DNA of 64,000 nucleotides from Rhizobium sp. Q54 (GCA_945889445.1 CAMDBX010000011.1:1-64000); one strand, 5' to 3'. Counted from the stretch's first letter, positions 19,183 to 29,868 are shown. Program-made: numbers and translations. Notes: generated by a model not told the origin, from the sequence alone.

Positions 19183-20792
19183 CAGGCAGCTTCTTCCGTT
19201 TGGCGCAGCAGGTGAAAGCCGCGATATCCATCGGCGGCAATCGCCTTGCACATGGCTTCATAGATGCTGAAGCCATTCACATAGGGCATGAAGACACGCG
19301 GCTTGCCCGGAACGTTGGCCCCAAGGTACCATGAGTTCGCGTGCGTATAGAGCGTACGGTCGGCGCTGGCCCGGACATCCGACATCCAGTCGTCTTGTGC
19401 CGTGCTGTCGGCCTCGATCTCGGTGATGTGGTGCGAGCGGGCATAAAGCAGAAGGTCACTCAGCCACTCCACATGCTGTTCGATCGCCAGGATGACATTG
19501 GCCAGAACGGATGGGCTGCCCGGTCCGGTGATGACGAACAGGTTGGGAAAGCCGGCAACCGCAATGCCAAGGTAGGCACCAGCGCCGTCCTGCCAGGTGT
19601 CCTTCAGCGTCCGTCCCGCGCGCCCGCGAATGTCGAATGCAGTGAGGGCACCCGTCATGGCATCAAACCCCGTTGCCAGCACGAGAGTATCGAGCGCGTA
19701 GCTGTGCGTGCGCGTCGTCAGTTGGTCAGCGGTGAAGCCGGTGATCGGGTCTGCCTTCACGTCTACCAGGGTGACGTTCGGTCTGTTGAATGTCTCATAG
19801 TAGCCAGTGTCCACGCACAGCCGCTTCGAACCGATGGGATGGTCCTTCGGGCACAGCGCCGCGGCCGTTGCGGGGTGCGAGACGATGGCGCGGATCTTGC
19901 GCCGAACGAAGTCGGCGGCGAGCTCATTGGCCTGCGGATCGTCCATCATGTCGCGGAAGGCATATTGATAGTTGAAGCCACCTTCGCGCCAGCGCAACTC
20001 GAACGCCGCTTCGCGCTGTTCTGCCGTCATGTCCATGATTGTGAGATAGTATTCGTCGGCATAGTCGCCGGCGTAGGAGTTGCGCGCCTTGCTACGCAGG
20101 TTGCGATACTCACCCTTCATGGCCTTGCGCTGGTCTTCCGGCAACGGCCCGTTCCACGCGGGAATCGAGAAGTTTGGCGTGCGCTGGAAGACGGTGAGAT
20201 GACCCGCCTCGCGGGCAATGATGGGGATTGCCTGCACCCCGGATGATCCGGTGCCGATAATGCCCACCCGCTTTCCCGCAAGCTCGCAGCCTTCGCGGGG
20301 CCAGTCGGCCGTGTGGATGACCTCGCCTCGGAAGTTCCCGAGGCCGGGAAGGTCCGGCACCTTCGGCACCGAAAGGCATCCTGTGGCCATGACAAGATAG
20401 CGGGCACGCAACTCGCCGGCGGCGTCTGTCGCAATGCGCCAGTTATGCCGTTTCTCGTCGTAGGCTGCCGCCGTCACGCGCGTCCCGAAGCTGATGTCGC
20501 GGCGGAGATCGAGTTTGTCAGCGACGAAGTTGGCATAGACGAGGATTTCGGGCTGCATTGCGTAACGATGGCTCCATGTCCACTCCTGCTCGATCTCCTC
20601 GGAAAAGGAATAGGAATAGCTGAAGCTTTCGACGTCGCAACGCGCGCCGGGATATCGGTTCCAGAACCACGTTCCGCCCACACCGGTGCCCGCCTCGATC
20701 ACGCGGCAACTGAAGCCCAGCCCCCTGAGCTTGTGCAGCGCGTAGAGCCCGGCAAACCCGGCGCCGACAATGAGCGCATCGTATTCAGGCAT
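19182..20792 (-). CDS. Flavin-containing Baeyer-Villiger-type monooxygenase
   Basis: GAGFAG Rossmann, GVGGTWFWNRYPGARCDVES, BVMO fingerprint FRGEVIHTADWP. Confidence 0.9.
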   Translation of the reverse strand: MPEYDALIVGAGFAGLYALHKLRGLGFSCRVIEAGTGVGGTWFWNRYPGARCDVESFSYSYSFSEEIEQEWTWSHRYAMQPEILVYANFVADKLDLRRDISFGTRVTAAAYDEKRHNWRIATDAAGELRARYLVMATGCLSVPKVPDLPGLGNFRGEVIHTADWPREGCELAGKRVGIIGTGSSGVQAIPIIAREAGHLTVFQRTPNFSIPAWNGPLPEDQRKAMKGEYRNLRSKARNSYAGDYADEYYLTIMDMTAEQREAAFELRWREGGFNYQYAFRDMMDDPQANELAADFVRRKIRAIVSHPATAAALCPKDHPIGSKRLCVDTGYYETFNRPNVTLVDVKADPITGFTADQLTTRTHSYALDTLVLATGFDAMTGALTAFDIRGRAGRTLKDTWQDGAGAYLGIAVAGFPNLFVITGPGSPSVLANVILAIEQHVEWLSDLLLYARSHHITEIEADSTAQDDWMSDVRASADRTLYTHANSWYLGANVPGKPRVFMPYVNGFSIYEAMCKAIAADGYRGFHLLRQTEEAA

Positions 20793-20930
20793 CAGGTGCT
20801 CTCCAGCGTCGATTGCCAGTTTAAGGACCATACAGAAAACTGGATATCGATCCAAAGACTCTTTGTGCGTCAGGGGTGTGCACGACTCCGGTGGTCATCA
20901 GCCGGTTGGTTGCAACTTCTGCGGAAGCGC

Positions 20931-21734
20931 TCAGGAATCCAGCCAGCCGGGTCTCACTTCCGGCAATGGAATGGAGTCGATCAGCGTGCGCGTGAAGGCC
21001 GTGCGTGGAGCCGCAAACACCTCAGCCGTTCCGCCTTCCTCGATGATCTCGCCACCCTTCATGATCACCACTCGCTCGCAGAGAGAGCGCACCACCGACA
21101 GGTCATGGCTGATGAAGGCCAGTGCGAGACCCATCTCGCTGCGCAGGCCCTTGAGCAGGTCGAGGACCTGCGCCTGGGTGGACACGTCAAGGCCCGAGAC
21201 GATTTCGTCCGCCACCACGAAGTCGGGCTTCAGGGCCACGGCCCGCGCGATGCCTACGCGCTGGCGCTGGCCGCCGGAGAGTTGGTGCGGATAGCGGCGG
21301 ATAGCGGAGGAGGGAAGGCCGACGCGATCGAGAACGGCAGCGATGGACTTGTCAGATGCATCCATGCCGTTCAGCTTCAACGCGGTGGCGAGGATGCTGC
21401 CGATGGTGTGGCGCGGATTGAGCGACGATTGCGGGTCCTGAAAGATCATCTGCATGCGGCGGCGCAGCGGCTTCAGTTCGGCGGCGCTCGCATGGGTGAT
21501 GTCCTGGCCGTCGAAGAGGATTTGCCCCTCGCTGGGTTCATGGAGACGCAGCAACGAGCGCCCGAGCGAGGTCTTGCCGGAGCCCGATTCACCGACGAGG
21601 CCGACAGTCTCACCCTTCTTCAGCGCGATCGACACATTCTTGAGGATGCGCAGCTTGCGGCGATGGCCGATGAGCACCTGGTGGCTCATGTCCGGCACAT
21701 CGAGGGAAATGTTACGGGCCTCGATGAGCATCAC
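20931..21734 (-). CDS. Oligopeptide/dipeptide ABC transporter ATP-binding protein (DppF-like)
   Basis: [34 protein letters not shown]. Confidence 0.9.
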   Translation of the reverse strand: MMLIEARNISLDVPDMSHQVLIGHRRKLRILKNVSIALKKGETVGLVGESGSGKTSLGRSLLRLHEPSEGQILFDGQDITHASAAELKPLRRRMQMIFQDPQSSLNPRHTIGSILATALKLNGMDASDKSIAAVLDRVGLPSSAIRRYPHQLSGGQRQRVGIARAVALKPDFVVADEIVSGLDVSTQAQVLDLLKGLRSEMGLALAFISHDLSVVRSLCERVVIMKGGEIIEEGGTAEVFAAPRTAFTRTLIDSIPLPEVRPGWLDS

Positions 21735-22576
21735 GCACTGATCTCCCGTTGAAGCTCTGCGATGAGGGCTTCCGGAACAGGCTCAAGGCTCTGCTCAGGC
21801 TGATCATAACGCGGGCTCGCTGCCAGCAATGCTCGGGTATAGGGACTCTGCGGGTTCTTGAGGATCTGTGCCGTAAAACCCTGTTCCAGCACCTTGCCAC
21901 CGTAGAGCACCGTCATGCGATCGCAGATCTGCGCGACGACGCCAAGGTCATGCGTGACGAAGAGCAGCGTCGTCTTGTGCTCGCGTTGCATGTCTCGGAT
22001 CAGTCGCAGCACCTGCTTCTGCACGGTGACGTCCAGCGCTGTCGTCGGCTCATCGGCGATGATGACATGGGGGTTGAGGGAAAAGGCCTGGGCGATCAGC
22101 ACGCGCTGGCGCATGCCACCCGAAAGTTCATGCGGATAGCGCTTCAGCACGCGCTCCGGTTCGCGGATGTGAACGTCGTTGAGCAGGCTCATTGCCCTGT
22201 CAAAGGCCCGCTTGCGGTTCATGCCGGCGCGCAGGCGCAACCCATCGGTCAGCTGGTCACCGATGCGTCGGGCGGGGTTGAGCGATGTGAGAGGATCCTG
22301 CGGAATGAGCGCGATGCGGACACCCAGCATGTCACGGAGCCTCGCGGGTGACAGCGCCAGAAGGTCCGTGCCCTCGAAAAAGATGTTACCGCCGGTCACC
22401 TCGATGCCGGCAGGCAGGATGCCGAGCACCGCCTTGGCGATGGTGGACTTGCCCGCGCCGCTCTCGCCCACCAGCGCCATCACCTCGCCGGCGTTCACGC
22501 TGAGCGAGACGTCGCGCAGGATGGGTCCCACCGCGCTGCGGGCGGAAAGATTACGAATGTCGATCACCGGGCTCAT
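21731..22576 (-). CDS. Oligopeptide/dipeptide ABC transporter ATP-binding protein (DppD-like)
   Basis: GESGAGKSTIAKAVLGIL, LSGGMRQRVLIAQAFSL. Confidence 0.9.
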   Translation of the reverse strand: MSPVIDIRNLSARSAVGPILRDVSLSVNAGEVMALVGESGAGKSTIAKAVLGILPAGIEVTGGNIFFEGTDLLALSPARLRDMLGVRIALIPQDPLTSLNPARRIGDQLTDGLRLRAGMNRKRAFDRAMSLLNDVHIREPERVLKRYPHELSGGMRQRVLIAQAFSLNPHVIIADEPTTALDVTVQKQVLRLIRDMQREHKTTLLFVTHDLGVVAQICDRMTVLYGGKVLEQGFTAQILKNPQSPYTRALLAASPRYDQPEQSLEPVPEALIAELQREISA

Positions 22577-23388
22577 CGCTTCAACATCGGATCAAGCCAC
22601 TGGCGCAATCCGTCTCCCAGCTGGTTGAAGGCGAGGACCGTGAGGAAGAGCGCGCCAAGTGGGAAGACCAGCACCCACCAGGCCTGGTAGATGATCTGGC
22701 GGCCCTCGGCGATCATGCCGCCCCAGGTTGGTGTGTCTGTCGACACCGAGAGGCCGACAAAAGACAAGATTGCCTCGACGATGACGGCTATTCCCATCTC
22801 GAGCGACAGCAGCACCAGCACCACGGGCAGCACGTTGGGCAGCACCTCACGCCACAGGATGGCACCGTGGCCCATGCCAAGTGCGGATGCTGCTTCCGCA
22901 TATTCCAGCCGTGCCTGCTGCTGGGTTTCGGCGCGCACCACGCGGGCAAAGCGCGTCCAGTCGATGACCACGATGGCGATGATCACCGAGGTGAGCCCTG
23001 CGCCCAGCACCGCGACCAGCAGGATCGAGAGCAAGACAGGGGGGAAGGCCATCCAGATATCAACCAGGCGGCTCACCATGGCGTCGACCCAGCCGCGATA
23101 GTAGCCTGCCAAAAGACCCAGCGTGGTGCCGAGCAGGCAGGCCAGTGCCGCTGCCACGAAGGCCACGGTGAGCGCGATGCGCGTGCCGTAGATGAGGCGC
23201 GAGAGAACGTCGCGGCCCAGGCTGTCGGTTCCCAGCCAGTGGCCGGGCTCGACGCCGGGGGCGGCGGTGGCCGCCATCAGGTCCTGCTCCAGCGGGTCGA
23301 AGGGGGCGAGCAGCGGCGCGAACATCGCGACGAGGATGAGGAACAGGATGAAACCGCCACCCAGCCAGATGCGCAGGTCTCTAGGCAT
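22573..23388 (-). CDS. ABC transporter permease (DppC-like)
   Basis: LGTDSLGRDVLSRLIYGTRIAL; EAASALGMGHGAILWREVLPN. Confidence 0.91.
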   Translation of the reverse strand: MPRDLRIWLGGGFILFLILVAMFAPLLAPFDPLEQDLMAATAAPGVEPGHWLGTDSLGRDVLSRLIYGTRIALTVAFVAAALACLLGTTLGLLAGYYRGWVDAMVSRLVDIWMAFPPVLLSILLVAVLGAGLTSVIIAIVVIDWTRFARVVRAETQQQARLEYAEAASALGMGHGAILWREVLPNVLPVVLVLLSLEMGIAVIVEAILSFVGLSVSTDTPTWGGMIAEGRQIIYQAWWVLVFPLGALFLTVLAFNQLGDGLRQWLDPMLKR

Positions 23389-24388
23389 GTCTGAGCCTCG
23401 GGTTCAGCCACACGGTCAGTGCATCGACAGCCATGTTCACGATGATGAAGATGATGCCGAAGGTGAGCACGAGGCCCTGGATCAGCGGCAGGTCGCGGTT
23501 GATGACGGCGTCGATGGCGAGGTTGCCGATGCCGGGGTAGGAGAAGATGCGCTCGGTGATCACCGTGCCGCCGATCAGGAAGGTGAACTGCACGCCGGTG
23601 AGAGCAAGCGCCGGGACGGCGGCATTGCGCAGTGCCTCCTGAAGCAGGATGCGGATGCTGGAGAGGCCCTTGATGCGGGCCAGCGTGATGTAGTCCTGCA
23701 CCATCACGTCCATCATGGTGTTCTTGAGCACCCGGCCGATGACGGCGGCGAGGGGGAAGGCCAGCGCGCAGGCGGGCAGCAGCATGTGCTTCAGCACGTC
23801 CCACACGAAGGCGAACTTGGCCCGCGCGAGGCCTTCGAGAATGTAGAACTGGGTGGCAAGCCCGGCATCGATCGATGGATCGCTGCGGCCCGAAATCGGC
23901 AGCACCGGCACCAGCACGCCCAGCACGAGGACAAAGGTGAGGGCCCAGATGAAATCCGGCACCGCCAACATGATGCCGTTGAAATTGTCGATGGCACGCT
24001 CCACCCAGGTGCCGCGCCACGCCGTTGACACGAGTGCGATGAAGCCACCCCAGATGACGGCCATGATCAGTGCGAAGATTGCCAGTTCCAGCGTGGCCGG
24101 AAGGCGCTGCGCGATGATGGTGATCACCCCTTGCTTCATCGAGATCGAGGTGCCGAGATTGCCCTGCAGGACCTGCTTGAACCACACCCAGAACTGCTGC
24201 CAGATGGGAAGGTCGAGACCGTAATGGGCGCGAAGCGCCGCAATGTCGGCATCGGTGGCGCCGGGCGCAATCATCATTGAAATCGGATCGCCCGGCACCA
24301 CGCGCACCAGCACGAACACCACCACCATCACGCCAAACAGGGTGAGAAGTGCGGAGAGCGCGCGCGAGAGGATGATGCTGAGCGGCAT
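23381..24388 (-). CDS. ABC transporter permease (DppB-like)
   Basis: VFVLVRVVPGDPISMM; ARIKGLSSIRILLQEALRNA; start MPLSIILSRAL. Confidence 0.91.
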   Translation of the reverse strand: MPLSIILSRALSALLTLFGVMVVVFVLVRVVPGDPISMMIAPGATDADIAALRAHYGLDLPIWQQFWVWFKQVLQGNLGTSISMKQGVITIIAQRLPATLELAIFALIMAVIWGGFIALVSTAWRGTWVERAIDNFNGIMLAVPDFIWALTFVLVLGVLVPVLPISGRSDPSIDAGLATQFYILEGLARAKFAFVWDVLKHMLLPACALAFPLAAVIGRVLKNTMMDVMVQDYITLARIKGLSSIRILLQEALRNAAVPALALTGVQFTFLIGGTVITERIFSYPGIGNLAIDAVINRDLPLIQGLVLTFGIIFIIVNMAVDALTVWLNPRLRHA

Positions 24389-24406
24389 TCTGGCCTTTGC
24401 AAGCAA

Positions 24407-24433
24407 CGAGGCCCGGCAGGACACCGGGCCTCG
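24407..24433 (-). terminator. Intercistronic hairpin after binding-protein gene
   Basis: CGAGGCCCGG-caggaca-CCGGGCCTCG, perfect 10-bp stem. Confidence 0.7.
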
Positions 24434-24452
24434 CGCCATGTCAGTCTTGGGA

Positions 24453-25985
24453 TCAGGCCGGCGACATCTGTGCAGGCTCGGGCGAGCCCGCCACGTTTGG
24501 CGTGACCTTGATGGTCTTCTTGAACAGGATCGGCTGCTGATACTGGATCAGCGGGATCACATAGGCGTTCTCGGCGATGTACTTGTCGACGGCCTTCCAG
24601 CCGTCGATGCGCTTCTGTTCGTCCGCCTCGCCCCACAGCGGGCCGATCATGCCGTCGAGGTCGTCGGTGTTCCAGACCGAGTGCGGGCTGGGACCGAACA
24701 TCGAGAAGCCCGTGGACGTGGTCGGGTCGCCGATGGCATTGCCCCAGTTGTAGAAGGCGGCAGGTGCCAGCTTGTCGGCTGCACGCAACTCATAATGCTT
24801 GGCGATCTCGTAGACCTCGATTTCGGCCTCGATGCCCACCTTGCGCCACATGCCGACGATGGCCTGCACCATCTCGAAGTCCTTGGGCTTCAGCCCACGC
24901 GTGGTCTGGATGGTGAACTTCACCGGATTGTCCGGGCCAAAGCCCGAGGCCTTGAGCAGTTCGGCTGCCTTCTCCGGATCATAGGGCACGACGATCGTCG
25001 GATCGAAGGCTGCGTATTCCGGGGCTTCAAGCGTGCTGATCGGCGTTGCGTAGCCGCGCAGAAGCTTGTCGACGATGGCCTTCTTGTCGATGGACATGGC
25101 GGCCGCCATGCGCACGTTCTTGTCGAGCATCGGGCCGTCGTTGTTGAGGAAGATCATGCCGATGTCTGAGACGGGCGTCACCACGCCGGCAAGGCCGTCC
25201 TTGGACTTCAGGCGGTCATACTCCTCGAAGGGCACATCCACCGTGACATCCGACGAGCCCGACTCGATCTCGGCCACGCGGCTGGTTGCATCCGGTACGA
25301 ACTTGAAGACGACCGTTTCGAAGGCCGGCTTGCCGCCCCAGTAATCCGGGTTGGCCTTGAGCCGCACGAAGGCGTTGCGCTCGAATTGGTCGACCATGTA
25401 GGGGCCAGTGCCGATGGGCTTGGCCTCGAAGCCTTCGGCTCCCACCTTCTCGAAATAGGCCTTGGGCATCACATAGCCGGTGAGGAAGGACATCCACTTG
25501 AACAGTGTGGGCTCGAACTGCAGCACGTCGGCGGTGATCTTGTTGCCGTCGACCTTGAAATTGCCGATCTTCGACCAGATGAAGGCGATGGGGTTGCCAC
25601 CGTCCATCTTGCCCGCACGCTCCAATGACCACACCACGTCTTCGGCGGTGAAGGGTGTGCCGTCATGCCACTTCACGCCCTCGCGGACGGTCATGAACAC
25701 CTGCTTCTTGTCGTCCGACCAGCCCCATTCGGTGAGCAGGCCCGGCTGGAACTCGAGGTTGGGTTTCTGGCCGATGAACTGGTCGAACACCGAACGGTAG
25801 ATCGCCTGGATCGTCGGGTTCACGGCGGAGAGACCGGTGGTCGGGTCCCACGACGGCAGGTTCACGTTGAAGGCAATGGTGACGGTGCTGCCCTCGGCAT
25901 GGGCCGCGGTGATTCCGAGACCCTGCCCCAGCAACATCCCGGCCAGGCCGCCCTGCAGCAGCTGGCGGCGTGAAAGTTCGATCAT
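24453..25985 (-). CDS. ABC transporter substrate-binding protein, family 5 (DppA-like)
   Basis: VREGVKWHDGTPFTAEDVVWSLERA; secretion leader ELSRRQLLQGGLAGMLLG. Confidence 0.92.
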   Translation of the reverse strand: MIELSRRQLLQGGLAGMLLGQGLGITAAHAEGSTVTIAFNVNLPSWDPTTGLSAVNPTIQAIYRSVFDQFIGQKPNLEFQPGLLTEWGWSDDKKQVFMTVREGVKWHDGTPFTAEDVVWSLERAGKMDGGNPIAFIWSKIGNFKVDGNKITADVLQFEPTLFKWMSFLTGYVMPKAYFEKVGAEGFEAKPIGTGPYMVDQFERNAFVRLKANPDYWGGKPAFETVVFKFVPDATSRVAEIESGSSDVTVDVPFEEYDRLKSKDGLAGVVTPVSDIGMIFLNNDGPMLDKNVRMAAAMSIDKKAIVDKLLRGYATPISTLEAPEYAAFDPTIVVPYDPEKAAELLKASGFGPDNPVKFTIQTTRGLKPKDFEMVQAIVGMWRKVGIEAEIEVYEIAKHYELRAADKLAPAAFYNWGNAIGDPTTSTGFSMFGPSPHSVWNTDDLDGMIGPLWGEADEQKRIDGWKAVDKYIAENAYVIPLIQYQQPILFKKTIKVTPNVAGSPEPAQMSPA

Positions 25986-26179
25986 GTAGTCCTCCCTGTT
26001 TGCCGTGCGTCGTCTTGTCCGCCCGATTGAACGTCATTCTGGGGGTTGGAGGGGAAAACATTCAAGTGCATTTTTCGATGAGGCGATACATCGGGCTTGA
26101 TATTGCTTGATAATCGGCCGGAGCAGGATCACTATCCCATATTCCATGCATTTGAATGTAATCCAGGGCGAAGCGACGG

Positions 26180-28342
26180 ATGGCTGAACGGTCTTTTGCG
26201 CGTGAGGTGGAAGATTTGCGATTGGGGGACGGCCAGGAGTTCCGTGGCGAAGGCATTCTTGCCATCACCAAGGCGCTGCTGCAGTCGGGTGTTTCCTATG
26301 TCGGCGGCTATCAGGGCTCGCCCATTTCGCACCTGATGGACGTATTGGCCGACGCTTCCGACTACATGGCAGAGCTTGGGGTGCATTTCGAGTCCTCCGC
26401 CTCCGAGGCCACCGCCGCGGCCATGCTCTCGGCCTCCGTCATGTACCCCATCCGCGGTGCGGTCACCTGGAAGTCGACGGCGGGCACCAACGTTGCAAGT
26501 GACGCGCTGTCAAACCTCGCTTCGGGCGGCGTCAACGGCGGCGCCGTCATCATCATCGGCGAGGATTACGGCGAAGGCTCCTCCATCATGCAGGAGCGCA
26601 GCCACGCCTATGCGATGAAGTCGCAGATCTGGCTGATGGACCCGCGGCCGGACCTGCCAACCATGGTGAACATGGTGGAGAAGGCCTTCGAGCTTTCGGA
26701 GGCCTCCAACACGCCGGTGATGGTCGAAGTGCGGATCCGCGGCTGCCATGTGCATGGCCGCTTCAAGACCAAGGACAACAAGAAGCCCAGCTATACGTTG
26801 CGCGAGGCACTGGAAAACCCGGTGCGTGACGTCAACCGCATCGTGCTGCCGCCCGCCTCCTTCACCCACGAGAAGCACAAGGTCGAGAAGCGCTGGCCGG
26901 CAGCAGTGAACTTCATTCGCGACCACAGGCTCAACGAGCTCTTCGGACCGGATGAGGCGGACGTCGGCATCATCCTGCAGGGCGGCATGTACAATGGCGT
27001 GATCCGCGCCCTGCAGCAGCTGGGCCTGTCGGATGCCTATGGCAACACCCGCGTGCCGCTCTATGTGCTGAACGTCACCTATCCGCTGGTGGACGAGGAG
27101 GTCGTTTCCTTCTGCTCTGGCAAGTCCGCCATCGTCGTGGTGGAAGAAGGCCAGCCGGAGTTCATCGAGCAGGCGCTCAACACCTTGCTGAGAAGGCGTG
27201 ACATCAACACCCGCATCTCCGGCAAGGACGTGTTCCCGATGGCGGGGGAATACACCGCAACCGTGATGCAGAAGGGCCTGCTGGGCTTCCTCGAGCGTCA
27301 TGCGCCACGGCTTCTTGGCAACCGCCCGCCCTTGCCCGATCCATCCCCCGTGCTCAACAGCTGGCAAGTGCAGGCGCTCGCCAACGTGGTTCCGCCGCGC
27401 CCACCGGGCTTCTGCACAGGTTGCCCGGAGCGCCCGATCTTCGCGGCAATGAAGCTGGTGGAGCAGGAACTGGGCCAGCATCATGTCTCGGCCGACATCG
27501 GCTGCCACCTGTTCTCCATCCTGCCGCCCTTCAACATCGGCGCCACCACCATGGGTTATGGCCTTGGCCCCGCGGCGGCCTCCGCCTTCAACGTGAAGTC
27601 GGACAAGCGCGTAATCTCGGTGATGGGTGACGGCGGCTTCTGGCACAATGGCCTGTCCTCGTCGGTGGGCAATGCCGTGTTCAACAAGCATGACGGCGTC
27701 ATGCTGATCGTCGATAATTATTATTCCTCGGCCACCGGCGGCCAGGACATTCTCTCGTCGCGCGCCGAGAACAAGAAGCGCGCGACCAACAATTCCATCG
27801 TCGATGCGGTGAAGGGCGTGGGCGCCAAGTGGGTACGGCAGATCGACCACACCTATGACGTCGCGAAGATGCGTGACACGCTGCGCGAGGCGCTGACGAC
27901 GGAGGAGCAGGGGCCGAAAATCATCGTCGCCTCATCCGAATGCATGCTCAACAAGCAGCGCCGTGTGAAACCGCTGATCGACAAGGCAGAAAATGCCGGA
28001 GAGCCCGTGCTGCGCCAGCGCTTCGGCGTGGACGAGGACATCTGCACGGGTGACCACGCTTGCATTCGCCTGTCCGGCTGCCCGTCGCTGTCAGTGAAGC
28101 ATGTGGACGATCCGTTGCGCGACGATCCGGTGGCAGCCATCGACAACACATGCGTGGCCTGCGGCAATTGCGGCGAGGTGGCGGAAGCCGCCATCCTCTG
28201 CCCGTCCTTCTACCGTGCCGACGTGCTGCGCAATGCAAGCCGCTGGGAGCGCTTCAAGGCAAAACTGCGCACGTCCGTCATCTCCTTCCTGCAGCGGCGG
28301 CGTGAGAAGGGCCGTCATCTGTTCGCGCGGGTGAGTGCGTGA
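26180..28342 (+). CDS. Indolepyruvate ferredoxin oxidoreductase alpha-like subunit (TPP-dependent)
   Basis: GDGGFWHNGLSSSVGNAVFNKHDGVMLIVDNYYSSATGGQ TPP-binding region; C-terminal Cys-rich ferredoxin-like segment CTGDHACIRLSGCPSL...CVACGNCG. Confidence 0.87.
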   Translation: MAERSFAREVEDLRLGDGQEFRGEGILAITKALLQSGVSYVGGYQGSPISHLMDVLADASDYMAELGVHFESSASEATAAAMLSASVMYPIRGAVTWKSTAGTNVASDALSNLASGGVNGGAVIIIGEDYGEGSSIMQERSHAYAMKSQIWLMDPRPDLPTMVNMVEKAFELSEASNTPVMVEVRIRGCHVHGRFKTKDNKKPSYTLREALENPVRDVNRIVLPPASFTHEKHKVEKRWPAAVNFIRDHRLNELFGPDEADVGIILQGGMYNGVIRALQQLGLSDAYGNTRVPLYVLNVTYPLVDEEVVSFCSGKSAIVVVEEGQPEFIEQALNTLLRRRDINTRISGKDVFPMAGEYTATVMQKGLLGFLERHAPRLLGNRPPLPDPSPVLNSWQVQALANVVPPRPPGFCTGCPERPIFAAMKLVEQELGQHHVSADIGCHLFSILPPFNIGATTMGYGLGPAAASAFNVKSDKRVISVMGDGGFWHNGLSSSVGNAVFNKHDGVMLIVDNYYSSATGGQDILSSRAENKKRATNNSIVDAVKGVGAKWVRQIDHTYDVAKMRDTLREALTTEEQGPKIIVASSECMLNKQRRVKPLIDKAENAGEPVLRQRFGVDEDICTGDHACIRLSGCPSLSVKHVDDPLRDDPVAAIDNTCVACGNCGEVAEAAILCPSFYRADVLRNASRWERFKAKLRTSVISFLQRRREKGRHLFARVSA

Positions 28343-29868
28343 TGTTTGACGCCAGCATCTCCCGCGACAAGCCACTGTCGATTGCCATTCTCGCAATGGG
28401 TGGGCAGGGCGGCGGCGTGCTGTCGGACTGGATCGTCGCGGTGGCGGAGGCCAATGGCTGGCACGCGCAGTCGACGTCCGTTCCGGGTGTCGCCCAGCGC
28501 ACCGGCGCCACGATCTACTACATCGAGATGCTGCCGCCGAAAGATGGCCACGCGCCCGTGCTGGCGCTGATGCCGACGCCGGGCGATGTCGACGTGGTGA
28601 TCGCCGCGGAACTCATGGAGGCGGGTCGCTCCATCCTGCGCGGATTGGTGACGCCGGATCGCACACTGCTCATCACCTCCACCCACCGGGCCTATGCCGT
28701 GGCCGAGAAGGAGAAGCCGGGAGAGGCCATCGCCGATCCGCAAGCTGTGAATGCCGCCGCAGGCATTGCTGCGCGCCGCGTCATCGCCTTCGACAAGGAC
28801 GAGGTGGCGCGCGAGGAAGGCACGGTCATCTCCGCGCCGATGTTCGGCGCGCTGGCAGGTTCCGGCGCATTGCCCTTCGACCGCGCGAGCTTCGAGGCCG
28901 TCATTTCGACAGGTGGGCGCGGCGTGAAGGCCTCGCTGAAGGGCTTCGCACAAGGCTATGCGCGAGCAACCTCGAATGAGTTGCCGCAAGCACGCATCAC
29001 GAAGGCGAAGCCGGTGCAGGGAATTCCCGGGAGCCTCGGCTCTGACGAGCTTGATCGGCGGCTGATCCGCGTGCGCGCACTTCCCGAGGCGGCGCAGGTC
29101 GCGGCGCTTGCCGGTGTCAAGCGCGCCATCGACTACCAGGATCTTGCTTATGGCGACGAATATCTTGCACGGCTGGAAGCGCTGAAGGCGCTCGACGAGA
29201 CGCATGGCGGCGCGGCGCACGGCTTCGCCTTCACCGCCGCCGCGGCGAAGCATGTGGCCAATGCCATGGCCTATGATGATGTGATCGGCGTGGCTGACCT
29301 CAAGATCCGTTCGGCCCGTTTCGCGCGGATCGGCGCGGAGATGAAGGCCGGGGGTGATCCGCTTCTCCTCACCGAATTCGTGCATCCGCGCGGCGAGGAA
29401 GTGGTGAGCCTGCTGCCCGCCCGCTGGGGCCGCAAGGTTTCGGCCAACCCCAAGCTGATGGCGCGCATCGACTGGCTGGTGAACCGCGACCGCCGGATCG
29501 AGACGGCGACGCTGTGGGGCTTCCTGCAGTTCAATGCCCTTGCCGGGTTGCGGCGCTGGCGGCGCAAGCTGCAGCGGCACGCGGTTGAAACCCGGCACAT
29601 GGAGAGCTGGCTCACCCTCGCCACACGCACGCTACCGGAGAACTACGACCTCGCCCGTGGCATCATCGCCACCCGGCGGCTGATCAAGGGCTATTCCGAC
29701 ACCCACGCGCGCGGGCTGTCGAAGTTCGATCGGGTGCTATCGGCCACGCCGCTACTGCTCAGGCGCGCCGACGGTGGTGCCTGGATGGACCGGTTGATCT
29801 CGGCGGCGCTGAAGGACGAGAACGGCGACGCGCTGGATGGCGCCCTCAACACCGTCCGGCAACTCTAG
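28339..29868 (+). CDS. Indolepyruvate oxidoreductase beta-like subunit (long, fused form)
   Basis: SIAILAMGGQGGGVLSDWIVAVAEANGWHAQSTSVPGVAQRTGATIYYIEM; directly coupled to the alpha gene. Confidence 0.87.
   Translation: MMFDASISRDKPLSIAILAMGGQGGGVLSDWIVAVAEANGWHAQSTSVPGVAQRTGATIYYIEMLPPKDGHAPVLALMPTPGDVDVVIAAELMEAGRSILRGLVTPDRTLLITSTHRAYAVAEKEKPGEAIADPQAVNAAAGIAARRVIAFDKDEVAREEGTVISAPMFGALAGSGALPFDRASFEAVISTGGRGVKASLKGFAQGYARATSNELPQARITKAKPVQGIPGSLGSDELDRRLIRVRALPEAAQVAALAGVKRAIDYQDLAYGDEYLARLEALKALDETHGGAAHGFAFTAAAAKHVANAMAYDDVIGVADLKIRSARFARIGAEMKAGGDPLLLTEFVHPRGEEVVSLLPARWGRKVSANPKLMARIDWLVNRDRRIETATLWGFLQFNALAGLRRWRRKLQRHAVETRHMESWLTLATRTLPENYDLARGIIATRRLIKGYSDTHARGLSKFDRVLSATPLLLRRADGGAWMDRLISAALKDENGDALDGALNTVRQL

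Noticed and set aside
20313-21752. 479-aa plus-strand ORF opposite the BVMO and DppF genes
   Set aside because: Crosses two supported genes on the other strand and has no domain signature.
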